Assembly (NCBI GenBank): GCA_001603275.1
Contig: LUYM01000006.1
Location: 124,001-188,000, forward strand
Source: Actinomycetales bacterium Actino_02
GTDB lineage: Bacteria > Actinomycetota > Actinomycetes > Propionibacteriales > Propionibacteriaceae
DNA: 64,000 nt
Reading direction: 5' to 3'
Shown here in pieces: positions 21,850 to 31,377 of this stretch. The position numbers were made by a program, and so were the translations under genes. Position 1 is the stretch's first letter. Every line of letters begins with the position of its first letter. The notes beneath the pieces were generated by a model. It did not search any database, was not told where the DNA came from, and was given only the letters and a program-made list of their open reading frames with translations.

Positions 21850-23469
21850 ATGACACGTCTGGAGCTGACCTGGCCGGGCAAGGATCAGTTCCTCTTGGTT
21901 CCGCGCGACGAGACCGGCAAGCCCGTCTGGGTTCCGCGCGAGCACCCGGCAGCAGCGGAGGTCCGCACGACAGAGTTCGTCGGCGAGTTCGGTGAGGTGA
22001 ACCCAGCGGATCCTCACTCGGACAATCTGCTGTTCGTCGGGGACAGCCTCGACGTACTGCGTATCCTGCTGGAGGTCCCTGAGTTCCGTCGTCACTATCG
22101 CGGCAGGGTCAAGCAGGTCTATATCGACCCTCCGTTTAACACAGGGCAGGCATTCGCCCACTACGACGATTGGCTTGAGCACGCCACCTGGCTGTCGTTC
22201 ATGCACGAGCGGCTGCATCTCATCCGAGAGCTTCTCCGCCCGGACGGCTCAGTCTGGGTCCACCTCGACGACGCCGAGCACCACCACATGCGGGTGCTGC
22301 TCGACGACGTATTCGGACGCGCATCCTTCGTGGACACCGTTGTCTGGCAGAAGGCGGACTCTCCCCGCAACAGCGCTCGGTGGTTCAGCACCGACCAGGA
22401 CTACATCTCGGTGTACGCGAAGGACCCTGCGCGCTGGCTACCGAACCGATTGGGGCGCACCGACAAGTCGAACGCGATCTACTCCAACCCCGACAACGAC
22501 CCGCGTGGTCCGTGGTTGGCTGGCGACCCCTACGCCAACAAGCCCTACTCCCGTGGCCTCTACGAGTACGAGGGCCCGACTGGCAGGATCTTCACACCAC
22601 CTCCCGGCAAGTTCTGGCGCATCGCCGAGGCGAAACTGCGCGAACTCGACGAGGATGGCCGGATCTGGTGGGGTCCGAACAGTGATGCGCGCCCGAGCAT
22701 CAAGAGATACCTGTCGGAGGTCGGCGATCTTGTGCCACGAACGATGTGGTTCAGCGCGGACGTCGGCAGCAATCGAACCTCGAATCGTGAGATGAAGGCT
22801 CTGTTCCCGGACTTGCCGGCCTTCTCAACGCCCAAGCCTGAGCGACTCCTTGAGCGTGTGATCCGCATCGGGTCTAGCCCAGGGGACATTGTCCTGGACT
22901 GCTTCGCCGGCTCGGGTACGACCGCCGCCGTCGCGCACAAAACGGGCCGGCGATGGGTCAGTTCGGAGATCCTGGAGGATACCGTTGACACATTCACGCG
23001 TCCGCGGTTGGAGAAGATCGTTAATGGAGACGACCCAGGCGGGATTACAGCAGATGTCGGCTGGTCGGGCGGTCGAGGGTTCCGCTGCGTGCAAGTCGGG
23101 CCGTCCATGTATGTCGACTCCCCGTACGGGGTTCTCTTGTCTGATGACGCGACCAACGGGTTGTTCAGCAGAGCCGTTGCTGGCCAGCTCGGCTACGAGT
23201 TCCAGCCGTTCGCTGCGCCTCTATGCGGTGTTCGTGGGCGTATGCGTCTGGCCGTACTCGATGGGGCGGTTGGCCGGGAAGAGGTCCAGGCAATCGTTGG
23301 CGCTCTGACTGACGGAGAACGGGTCGAGATCGTAGGGCGGAACGTGCTGGACGGAGCCGCGCAGATGCTCGATCATCTCGCTAGAGGATCGCGGCTCACA
23401 AAGGCGCCGCGGGACCTGCTCACCAGCTCCACCCTACGGAGCCGACGTCGAGTGCTGCGGGAACAGTGA
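21850..23469 (+). CDS. mod: Type III restriction-modification system, DNA methyltransferase (Mod)
   Basis: A 539-aa beta-class N6-adenine methyltransferase. The catalytic motif YIDPPFNTG is at about residues 91-99, ahead of the AdoMet motif DCFAGSGTTAAVAHKTGRRW at about 353, which is the beta-class order used by type III Mod. The target-recognition region lies between. The N-terminus reads LVGDSLDVLRILLE. It methylates one strand of an asymmetric site and protects host DNA. The res gene starts within its stop (GTGA), giving a tight two-gene operon. The recognition sequence cannot be read. Confidence 0.92.
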   Translation: MTRLELTWPGKDQFLLVPRDETGKPVWVPREHPAAAEVRTTEFVGEFGEVNPADPHSDNLLFVGDSLDVLRILLEVPEFRRHYRGRVKQVYIDPPFNTGQAFAHYDDWLEHATWLSFMHERLHLIRELLRPDGSVWVHLDDAEHHHMRVLLDDVFGRASFVDTVVWQKADSPRNSARWFSTDQDYISVYAKDPARWLPNRLGRTDKSNAIYSNPDNDPRGPWLAGDPYANKPYSRGLYEYEGPTGRIFTPPPGKFWRIAEAKLRELDEDGRIWWGPNSDARPSIKRYLSEVGDLVPRTMWFSADVGSNRTSNREMKALFPDLPAFSTPKPERLLERVIRIGSSPGDIVLDCFAGSGTTAAVAHKTGRRWVSSEILEDTVDTFTRPRLEKIVNGDDPGGITADVGWSGGRGFRCVQVGPSMYVDSPYGVLLSDDATNGLFSRAVAGQLGYEFQPFAAPLCGVRGRMRLAVLDGAVGREEVQAIVGALTDGERVEIVGRNVLDGAAQMLDHLARGSRLTKAPRDLLTSSTLRSRRRVLREQ

Positions 23470-26000
23470 ACATGAGGATCGAGTACGACGAATCACTAGT
23501 CGAGCAGGTTGCACACACCCTGGACCTGAGGAAGCCTAACCGCGACGCCCTCGACACCCTTGCCCGCGCGCTCGATCGCTCGGAACCAGGCGCTGAACTC
23601 GTCGCCGATCTGGCCACCGGAGTCGGCAAGACGTACATAGCCGGTGGTCTGCTCGACTACCTGTACGCGGCAGGGGTCTCAAACGTGATCATCGTCACAC
23701 CAGGGTCGACGATCCAGAGAAAGACAGTCGACAACCTGACTCCCGGCAATCGCAAGTACCTTCGGGGCCTCCAGTCGAATCCTCTTGTCGTCACTCTGGA
23801 CTCGCTCGAGCGCGGAGAGGTGGGTGCGGCGCTCGACGACCCTGAACGATTCAAGGTGTTTGTCATGACCGTCCAGTCGCTGTTGCGACCGAACAGCACC
23901 GACGCACGTAGGGCGCATCGTGCCCACGAAACCATCGGCGTCTCGCTCTACAACTACCTCCAAGAGGCCGACGACCTGGTGGTCATTGCCGACGAACACC
24001 ATGTGTACTACTCGGGAAACGCCAAGCGGTTCCAGGCCGCGATCGATGACCTGAGGCCCGCCGCACTCATCGGCCTCACCGCAACCCCTCATGCGATTTC
24101 GGCACCCAACGTGGTCTACCGATATCCGCTGTCTGAAGCTATCGCCGACGGTTACGTGAAGATCCCTGTACTGGTGTCGCGTCGAGATGGGATGGCCGAC
24201 CTGCGGACACAAATGGCCGACGGTTTGACGCTACTCAGTGCCAAGGCGTCTGCGATGAGGGCCTACTGCGTGATGACCCGTCGGGCCTACGTCGAACCGG
24301 TGCTGTTCATGGTCGCCACCACGATCGACGAGGCTATTCAGATACGCGACCTGCTCGCCGGACCTGACATGCTCGGCGATCCCTCGAAGGTGCTGCTCGT
24401 GACATCTGAAGAGCCCGACAAGACCCTCGCGCTACTGGACACCCTCGAAGATGAGGGTTCGCCCATCCAAGCGGTCGTGAGCGTCGGGATGCTCAAGGAG
24501 GGATGGGACGTCAAGAACGTCTATGTCATCGCGTCTGTGAGATCACTTGAGTCCCAGTTGCTCACTGAGCAGATTCTCGGACGCGGGCTACGACTCCCAT
24601 TCGGTTCACGAATCGGCAATCCGATGCTCGACACGGTCGAGGTGCTATCTCACCGTTCGTTCGCATCCCTCCTGAGTCAAGCGCGGGTCTTGCTCGAAGA
24701 GACGCTGGGCGAGCGGACCGAGAATGCTCGAGCGATTGCGAACCCCGTTCCCGGCGCAGGCCACGGCGTGGGCCTGCCGATCAGTGCCGATGACTTCTTC
24801 GCAGCCGACCCAAGCCTGGTCGAGGTCGAGATCGAGCTGCCCGGGCCGGCTGCTGCTGAGCTGGAACGTCCTGACGATGCTGCGAGTGGGTCACTCGCTC
24901 CAGGACCAACCCACCCTGGCATGCGATTCGCAACCATGGAGGCCCGCGAGGCCGCCGCACGTCGGGCTAGCGACGCGCTGGCGCGAACGCTCACGCCAAA
25001 GCCAGCCTTCTCGGGCATGCTTCCGCTGTTCATCCCCCGTGTGACAAGGACTACAAGACGAGCGCGATTCAGCCTTGGAGAGTTGGACCTGACCCAGGTC
25101 GAGGCGCTCGGTCGCCAGTTCGCCACCGACGAAGGCGACACTCTCCGCCGCACGGCGGTTGACGCTGAGCGTGACCTGATGGGCGCGACCCATGTGGTGC
25201 TGTCCGAGCAGCGCGACCGGGTCGCGGCGTCCCCGCTCCTCATCGAGTACGGCTCGATCGAGACGGACCTGATCTCTCGACTGCTCCGTACCGACGGCAT
25301 CGAAGCCTCAGTGCCCGAAATGAACGCTGCGCGAAAGGTCGCACAAGCGTTCCTTGACGGAGCACGCGTCACCGAAAAGACCCCGTGGCGCGTCGATCAC
25401 GGCCGGCTCGCAACGGCGCGACTCACGGAGTGGATCCGACAAAGACAGGCGGCGGCCCAGACCTGGGTCGAGACTGATGTCACCTTGATCAGGTGGCCCG
25501 AGCCTGAGAACCGCGTCGAGCCGGTGCCTCCTGCTGACCGGCATCTCGTGACCTCGGCGGCGAGCTTCGTCCGCAACTACCCGTACGTAGGGTGGTTGCG
25601 ATCGGTCTACGACGTTGCTCGATTCGACGCCTACTCGACTGAGTTCCGGCTGGCGGAGCTCTTTGATTCCACTGCGGGGATCGAGTCTTGGCTGCGAGTC
25701 GATGATGGCGTCCCGCTGGCCATCGATTACTCTATGGGTTCCTTCGGCCACCGCTACGAGCCGGACTTTGTTGTCATCGATGATGGCCGAATGCACTGGA
25801 TCGTGGAGGGCAAACGCGATTCCGAGATGGAGTCACCAGTTGTGCAAGCGAAACGGAACGCAGCCCGAGATTGGATCACCACGGTCAACACGGACTCTGC
25901 AGTTTCGGATCAATGGGGCTATCTGCTTGCATCTGAGTCGGTTGTCGCGGCGGCATCGTCTTGGCTGGCGCTGCGAAGAGGCGCGCAGACGTACTCATAG
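23466..26000 (+). CDS. res: Type III restriction enzyme, helicase-nuclease subunit (Res)
   Basis: An 844-aa superfamily 2 ATPase with nuclease. Walker A is LATGVGKTYIAGG at about residues 49-61, motif II is VVIADEHH at about 168, and further helicase motifs are LIGLTATPH and QILGRGLRLPFG. At the C-terminus YEPDFVVIDDGRMHWIVEGKRDSE supplies the PD...ExK endonuclease site. With Mod it cleaves unmodified DNA carrying head-to-head sites. It ends 36 bases from the convergent jetD gene, so the RM pair and Wadjet face each other. Confidence 0.92.
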   Translation: MNMRIEYDESLVEQVAHTLDLRKPNRDALDTLARALDRSEPGAELVADLATGVGKTYIAGGLLDYLYAAGVSNVIIVTPGSTIQRKTVDNLTPGNRKYLRGLQSNPLVVTLDSLERGEVGAALDDPERFKVFVMTVQSLLRPNSTDARRAHRAHETIGVSLYNYLQEADDLVVIADEHHVYYSGNAKRFQAAIDDLRPAALIGLTATPHAISAPNVVYRYPLSEAIADGYVKIPVLVSRRDGMADLRTQMADGLTLLSAKASAMRAYCVMTRRAYVEPVLFMVATTIDEAIQIRDLLAGPDMLGDPSKVLLVTSEEPDKTLALLDTLEDEGSPIQAVVSVGMLKEGWDVKNVYVIASVRSLESQLLTEQILGRGLRLPFGSRIGNPMLDTVEVLSHRSFASLLSQARVLLEETLGERTENARAIANPVPGAGHGVGLPISADDFFAADPSLVEVEIELPGPAAAELERPDDAASGSLAPGPTHPGMRFATMEAREAAARRASDALARTLTPKPAFSGMLPLFIPRVTRTTRRARFSLGELDLTQVEALGRQFATDEGDTLRRTAVDAERDLMGATHVVLSEQRDRVAASPLLIEYGSIETDLISRLLRTDGIEASVPEMNAARKVAQAFLDGARVTEKTPWRVDHGRLATARLTEWIRQRQAAAQTWVETDVTLIRWPEPENRVEPVPPADRHLVTSAASFVRNYPYVGWLRSVYDVARFDAYSTEFRLAELFDSTAGIESWLRVDDGVPLAIDYSMGSFGHRYEPDFVVIDDGRMHWIVEGKRDSEMESPVVQAKRNAARDWITTVNTDSAVSDQWGYLLASESVVAAASSWLALRRGAQTYS

Positions 26001-26036
26001 AGGCCGGATGCAATGCGTCGCCTGCGCCCACCGGGC

Positions 26037-27218
26037 TCACACGCCAGCTGCCGCCCGCCTCGTCTCGATGGCTCGACGCACAGCTTGTTGCGCCCGATCC
26101 AGAGGGATCCGCTCTTGTTCGATGCGTCGGTGCCCGGCGTGGTCTGCGTCGAGCAGCTGCAGATACACAACTCGTTCGTCGGGGTGTAGTCGATCCAGCA
26201 CGCGAGGAGTTCCCGGGGTGATTTCGCGCCCGAGTTGGTCGAGGTTGGTGCCGAACTTTTCGAAAGCCTCATAGGTTGTTGGGTCCATCAGAATCGAGAC
26301 CAATTCTCTGCTGAAGTCGGCCCGGTAGCCGTTTAGGATTTCGTAGCCGTCCTTGTCGATGTCACCCCAGTACACGACGAGGGGTGCCTCCTCGATCCAG
26401 GAGAACGAGGCGACCGTTGCGCCGCCCTTTCCCACGCCCTCGACCGAGATTCCTCTGTCGAGCGTCGGGAAGTGGAGAGCGGTGTCTTTGTTCTCGGAGA
26501 TAACGACAACCTCTGGCGGGTAGGCCGGCAGGAAGGTGTCGCCCACTGTTGCCGAGTCGTGGACGCGTCCGCCACCGGCACGGTAGGCGGGATCGAGGTA
26601 GCTGAAGTGGATTCGCGGGGCGTGCGGCGGAAGCAGCCCGAGGTCGTCGAGCCCGGTTAGGGCTTGGACCGCGGGCCGGTGGGCTTGGAGCCACTTGGCG
26701 TGGACGCCAGGAATCGGAACCTGGCGGGGAGTGATGCCCCGTGCCCGTGTCGGGTCTTCGAGATACCAGTCGGCGACGGTCAGTAGCAGCGAGAAATCCA
26801 CGCTGGAGTACGAGTCGACGAGTCTGATGAGCCGGCTGACGTCGTCCAGGCGCGGGTATCGGTCGGTAAGGGTCGAAAGCCGGTCCCGTCCGCGCGCGAG
26901 TCGGTCTGGCCAGTCGGCACCCACGATGGCTGAGGCGTGGTCCAGGGATTCCACGTGTGCATGCGTGGGGACGGTTTGCCGAGTGCCTCCTGAGGCGACC
27001 CGAGTCTCGTAGGTCAACTGGACGCCGTGCAGCCGTGCCCAGGCCTGCCACTCGACTGTGAGGGCATGAACCGCCGCGTAGCCGCCGCGCAGATCGGTTG
27101 CCGTCGGGCGACCGAGCGGGAAGGCATGCGGGAACACCGGTTCACCGGCGAGGTACTTGTGCCACTTCGCAGTGAGCCGCCGCCGAATGTCGTCGGTGAC
27201 GCTCTGGGGCGTCTTCAT
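26037..27218 (-). CDS. jetD: Wadjet JetD, TOPRIM nuclease (DUF3322/DUF2220)
   Basis: A 393-aa protein. The N-terminal DUF3322 region includes RRRLTAKWHKYLAG and WQAWARLHGVQLTYETR. The C-terminal DUF2220 is a TOPRIM fold with VVISENKDT (Glu) and YWGDIDKDGYEILN (DxD) as the metal-binding acids. JetD cuts plasmid DNA that the JetABC motor has extruded. It is the last gene of the operon and overlaps jetC by 4 bases. The catalytic residues are all present, so the system looks functional. Confidence 0.93.
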   Translation of the reverse strand: MKTPQSVTDDIRRRLTAKWHKYLAGEPVFPHAFPLGRPTATDLRGGYAAVHALTVEWQAWARLHGVQLTYETRVASGGTRQTVPTHAHVESLDHASAIVGADWPDRLARGRDRLSTLTDRYPRLDDVSRLIRLVDSYSSVDFSLLLTVADWYLEDPTRARGITPRQVPIPGVHAKWLQAHRPAVQALTGLDDLGLLPPHAPRIHFSYLDPAYRAGGGRVHDSATVGDTFLPAYPPEVVVISENKDTALHFPTLDRGISVEGVGKGGATVASFSWIEEAPLVVYWGDIDKDGYEILNGYRADFSRELVSILMDPTTYEAFEKFGTNLDQLGREITPGTPRVLDRLHPDERVVYLQLLDADHAGHRRIEQERIPLDRAQQAVRRAIETRRAAAGV

Positions 27219-30200
27219 GTGATGTCTCCGGTGTCGAGGTGGTCGACGAGCTCGCTGACGAACGCGTAGCCGTCGGCGTTCTTAGTCACCGTCAGCAACA
27301 GGTCCATGTGCGGTTCGAGGGCCGTGACCTTGTCCAGTGGCGCCCCGATGATGAGCTGGAAGCCGAGGTCCTGCCATGCCCTGACCGAACGGCCGGCGAA
27401 CTCGCTGTCGGACTTGACGAAGCCCTCGTCGAGGAAGACCGGTGCGAACCGGGGTCGTGAGCGGGATTCGTCGCCGAGCTGATAACGCAGCGCAGCACCG
27501 ACGATGAAGGCCACGAGTTCCTGTGTTTCACCGCCGGACTTGCCACCGAGCGAGTCGTAGGTGGCGATCTCGTCGCCGGCGTCGTCTATGCAGACCGCGG
27601 TGATGACGACGTGTTGGCGAACGTCGAGATACCGGTCGCGCTGGGATGTGGAGGGTTTGGTGTGGCCATCGGGGATTCGGATATGGGCCATGAACTCACT
27701 GAGTTTCTTGAAGCGGGCCTCGACCTGCTGGTCGGTGAGTTCCAAGGCGAGCCCTGAGGACAGGCTGCGAAGGTCACGGCGGAAGGCTCGCAACTCCTCG
27801 TTGTTCAGGCGACGGCTGTTGATTTGTAGGAGGCCCTTGCCGCCGAAAGGGAGTGTCCGCAGGATCCGGTTGATTGGCCGCAGGCGATCCTCGATGTCCT
27901 CCATCGCTGTGTCGAACGCGTCATTGAGCCGCAGGAGGTCATCACTAGACCAGGAGGCGAACTCACGGCGCCAACGGTTCCGGCGTTCGTGAAGGCCTTG
28001 CGCCATGATCAGGTCGAGAATCTCGCGGTACCCGTCCGCCGAGGCGATCGTGACCCCGAGATTGTTTTCGGTCCAGCGCTGCTTGTACTGGTCGAACATT
28101 GACTCCATCGCCGCAACAGTCTTCTTGCGACTCTGTTCAGCAGTCGTGGCTTCTTCATGCAGCCTGGTGCGCAGGGCACGCATGTTCGAGTGGAACGATG
28201 ACAGGCTGGTTGTGTCCCAGTTCGCGGCGAACAACGCGTCGAGGTACAGCTGCTGCTCGTCGGTGACTTCTGCTGTTTGCGCGTCGACGATCTCGTCGAT
28301 CATGTCCTGAGCCTGGTCCTGGTCCGTGGCCAGGTCTCCGTGCTGCTTCGCCAGCTTCTCCAGGTGCGCCTCGGCGAGCACCCTCGCCGTGGTGGCCTTC
28401 TGGTGCAGTGGTTTGAGGCGATCCTCCTCGGCCTGCAGCGCGTCGAGGATCGAGTTGCTCGCACGCAGTCGTGAGATGTCTGCCTCAAGTGCGCTGATCC
28501 GACGCTCGATGCCGAGATGGTCGATCTGAGTCCACGTCGTGTCCAGCACGTAGACGTGCGCCTCCTTCTGCCGGCGCAGGTCGCTCGCTCGTGCTCGCAC
28601 TTCTTCAACACGTCCGCGGACGCCTTTCAGTAATGGGTCAAGCGCCAGCAGTTGCGCCTCGATGTCGGCCAGTCGGCGCTCGTTGGAGAAGCCGATGATG
28701 TTGCCATCGCCCGAGTCGCCGTGGGCCCCCCGACCTCCTTGACGGGTCTGCCCGGCCCGGGTCACCCGAGGTTCCCGGCCACGTAGAGAGGCGGCGTCAA
28801 CGACACAGAGGTGGTCGATGCCATCTTGGGTCAGCCGTTTCTGAACCCACGCGGAGAAGCGGGAGTTCTTGAAGGCGAGCTTCCCGGAGACGTAGCTCGG
28901 GTCGCCCCGCCAGTCTTGGTGCTCGGCCAGTTCGACAGCTTGAAAGTTGAGGCGTGGACTGATCGTGATCGGATCGATCGCCGCAGACAGGTGCTCGATG
29001 AGTTGGCGGTCCACCAGCACCGTTCGCGCGACACCACCTAAGGTGGTCTCGACCGCCCTGCGCCAAGGCTCCTCCTCAGGGAGCACGTCGATCAGCTCGG
29101 CAACGAAGGGCAGGTCTTCAAGCGGGTCCAGATCGGCAGCCTCAGCCATTCGCACGCGAGCGGCGTGCAGCCTGTGCGGGACCATGCCAGTGCGACCCTG
29201 AAGCGACTTCTTCTCCTCCAACAGATCGACCTGCTTGGCTGTGAGCGGCGACAACTCGCTCCTGACAACCTCCTCTTCGGCTCGCAGCGCCGCCTCGCGC
29301 TCGTCGAAGCCAGTCATGAAGATGGCTGAGTCGCTCTGCGCCTGAGTGAACTCGTCGATGGTCTCGGGCACCACCAGGCCGATGGGCTCGGTGCGGGTCT
29401 GGAACTTGATGTTCGCCTGATATACCTCGTCCTGACGGCCGCGCAGGTCCGCGATCTCTCGTTGGCGTGCGTCGATGGCGTCGCCGCCGTTGGCGCGCTT
29501 GTCTGCGGCGATCTGATCCAACCGATGACCGTACTGGTTCTCCTGGAAGGTGGCCTGGGCGAGCGTGGCTGCGGTCTCGCGGTGGTCGCGACGGTTCTCG
29601 TCGACAGCAGCGTCGAGAAGTGCACGTTCGGTCCGCAGCCTCCACAGCAGGAATGGTGACGGGCCGCTCTGATCGGCGCCGAACGCTCTGATCAGGAGGC
29701 TCTTCGACTCAGCGTCCTCGAGATCGCGCTGCAGTTCGGGAAGCCGCTGCAGCGTCCTGAGCTTGTTGGTCTCGTCGAGCATCTTGGCGTAGGAGGCCTC
29801 AAGGTCGGCGAAGTGATCCAGAGCGCTGTCGGCAGCCTGGTAGGTGACGGGCCGCTCCAGCACCATGGACTTGTACAAACTGTCGACCCTCTTGACTTCC
29901 ATACCAGCCTGGACGCGGGCCAACAAGCGCATCGCCTTGCGGCCACCGTCGCCGCCTCCGATGCTCAGCCGGGTGTGGATGGTGTCCTCGAACTCGCGAA
30001 AGGTGTTGAAGGGGGTGAGGCCGGCGGCGCGCAGTGAACGCTTTTCGAACCGGAGCGCGGCCAACGGTTCCAGCCGGCCTACGTCGAAGTATCCCTCGAA
30101 CGTGGCGTGCGTGGTCACAACGTCCCCGTTGACGGTTGCGCCGGCCCTCACAAAGTAGAGCCGCAGGACGGTGAAGCGCCTGCCGTGCTCGTTGGCAAAC

Positions 30201-30613
30201 GTCGCCGCCAGGGCACCCCAGATGTGGTTGCCGTTGCTGCCGCGCAGCACATGGTCACGCATCTCATCGGACCCGTCGACACGGCTGGTGTCCATCTTCC
30301 CGCGCAGGTAGGTGAGCAGATTGCGCTGCTCGGCTGACCGCGCTCGCCCACTCGCGTCGTTGGATGCTCCGTTGAAAGGTGTGTCGGAGGGCATCATCAG
30401 CGCGATATAGGCGTCCAGCACGGTCGACTTGCCGGTGCCCGAGGCGCCGGACATCAGTGTTGAGCCGGAGGCGAAGCGCACCTCGTGGCGGCCGTGGAAG
30501 CCGCCCCAGTTGGCCATCTGGAGGGTTTCGATCCGCCACTGGGCGTGCGCGGGACTCAGCGCGGGCTGGGGGAGCAGAGGGGTCTGTTCCGGCATTGCGA
30601 CGTCAACGGTCAT
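27215..30613 (-). CDS. jetC: Wadjet JetC, SMC-like condensin ATPase
   Basis: A 1132-aa MukB/SMC-like ATPase. Walker A GASGTGKST is at 56-64, long coiled coils occupy the middle, the signature is YDSLGGKSGGETQELV and Walker B is FAPVFLDEGFVKSDSE. It extrudes circular DNA as the motor of Wadjet. The start is set at ATG 30613 (MTVDVAMPEQ) because it overlaps the jetB stop as ATGA, in place of a longer frame that runs into jetB. The N-terminal QWRIETLQMANWGGFHGRHEV is the typical head beginning. Confidence 0.93.
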   Translation of the reverse strand: MTVDVAMPEQTPLLPQPALSPAHAQWRIETLQMANWGGFHGRHEVRFASGSTLMSGASGTGKSTVLDAYIALMMPSDTPFNGASNDASGRARSAEQRNLLTYLRGKMDTSRVDGSDEMRDHVLRGSNGNHIWGALAATFANEHGRRFTVLRLYFVRAGATVNGDVVTTHATFEGYFDVGRLEPLAALRFEKRSLRAAGLTPFNTFREFEDTIHTRLSIGGGDGGRKAMRLLARVQAGMEVKRVDSLYKSMVLERPVTYQAADSALDHFADLEASYAKMLDETNKLRTLQRLPELQRDLEDAESKSLLIRAFGADQSGPSPFLLWRLRTERALLDAAVDENRRDHRETAATLAQATFQENQYGHRLDQIAADKRANGGDAIDARQREIADLRGRQDEVYQANIKFQTRTEPIGLVVPETIDEFTQAQSDSAIFMTGFDEREAALRAEEEVVRSELSPLTAKQVDLLEEKKSLQGRTGMVPHRLHAARVRMAEAADLDPLEDLPFVAELIDVLPEEEPWRRAVETTLGGVARTVLVDRQLIEHLSAAIDPITISPRLNFQAVELAEHQDWRGDPSYVSGKLAFKNSRFSAWVQKRLTQDGIDHLCVVDAASLRGREPRVTRAGQTRQGGRGAHGDSGDGNIIGFSNERRLADIEAQLLALDPLLKGVRGRVEEVRARASDLRRQKEAHVYVLDTTWTQIDHLGIERRISALEADISRLRASNSILDALQAEEDRLKPLHQKATTARVLAEAHLEKLAKQHGDLATDQDQAQDMIDEIVDAQTAEVTDEQQLYLDALFAANWDTTSLSSFHSNMRALRTRLHEEATTAEQSRKKTVAAMESMFDQYKQRWTENNLGVTIASADGYREILDLIMAQGLHERRNRWRREFASWSSDDLLRLNDAFDTAMEDIEDRLRPINRILRTLPFGGKGLLQINSRRLNNEELRAFRRDLRSLSSGLALELTDQQVEARFKKLSEFMAHIRIPDGHTKPSTSQRDRYLDVRQHVVITAVCIDDAGDEIATYDSLGGKSGGETQELVAFIVGAALRYQLGDESRSRPRFAPVFLDEGFVKSDSEFAGRSVRAWQDLGFQLIIGAPLDKVTALEPHMDLLLTVTKNADGYAFVSELVDHLDTGDIT

Positions 30614-31377
30614 TCCTGGTCTCCGTCCGTGTCGAGCAGGGACTCGGGCTCGTTGTCTGGGTTGCCGTCGTCCTGCTTGGGAGTGAGATCGGAGCCGGTG
30701 GCCGTCAGCAGCCAGGTCCACAGCGCTCGGAGCTTTTCGATGGGCAACAGCACTTCGATGATGGGTGAGATCTGGAAGCGGTCTGGATCGTCTGTTCGTA
30801 GCAGTAGCCCCGCTGTTTGGAGCCCCTCGATGGCATTGTTGGCGCGCTTGTGATCCATCGCGCGATCGGTGGCCGCTGCGGGGCGATGGTCGGCTACCTC
30901 GTCGAGGAGGGTCTGGCGATCCACGAAGACTGCAATGTCACCTTCCTGGCGCTGGGCGAAGAACCGTTGCCTCAGGGAGATCATCACTATGGTCTCCTCC
31001 TTGGTGTGCGAGGCGCTTCGAACCAGCGAGGGCAGCGGCTCGCCGTCTGTCGGGCTGGCTGCCCGCTTGAAGGCGACACGGTGATCGCGGTCGACGTGGA
31101 GGTCGAGGAACAAGTCGTTGAGCCGGCTCTTGATGACGTCGTGGTTTGCCAGAAGCACCGCCCAGTGGTCAGGGTGGCGATCCGCCGAGATGTAGCGGTA
31201 CTTGAGAAGCGCGTGTAGGCATCTGCGTTGGTCATGGAACAGGGTTGCGGTGTCTCCCTCGAACATCGCCGGGCTCAGGGCCTCAGCATCGTCTTCCACG
31301 TTTGTCGCCGGTAGGTCTTCCAGGTCCTCGTCGAGCGTCTCGTAGGTGTCTGGTTCGTCGACCATGGGGTGGGTCAT
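30610..31377 (-). CDS. jetB: Wadjet JetB, kite-like subunit (DUF4194)
   Basis: A 255-aa protein of the DUF4194 family, equivalent to MukE/ScpB-type kite subunits. ACIDIC N-terminus (DEPDTYETLDEDLEDLP), then LFHDQRRCLHALLKYRYISADRHPDHWAVLLANHDVIKSRLNDLFLDLHVDRDHRVAFKRA and winged-helix segments. It bridges JetA and the JetC heads. It overlaps jetA and jetC by 4 bases on each side. Nothing indicates decay. Confidence 0.9.
   Translation of the reverse strand: MTHPMVDEPDTYETLDEDLEDLPATNVEDDAEALSPAMFEGDTATLFHDQRRCLHALLKYRYISADRHPDHWAVLLANHDVIKSRLNDLFLDLHVDRDHRVAFKRAASPTDGEPLPSLVRSASHTKEETIVMISLRQRFFAQRQEGDIAVFVDRQTLLDEVADHRPAAATDRAMDHKRANNAIEGLQTAGLLLRTDDPDRFQISPIIEVLLPIEKLRALWTWLLTATGSDLTPKQDDGNPDNEPESLLDTDGDQE

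Noticed and set aside
30614-30721. A longer JetC start at 30721
   Set aside because: The extra residues are the wrong-frame reading of jetB; the ATGA overlap at 30613 is the consistent start.
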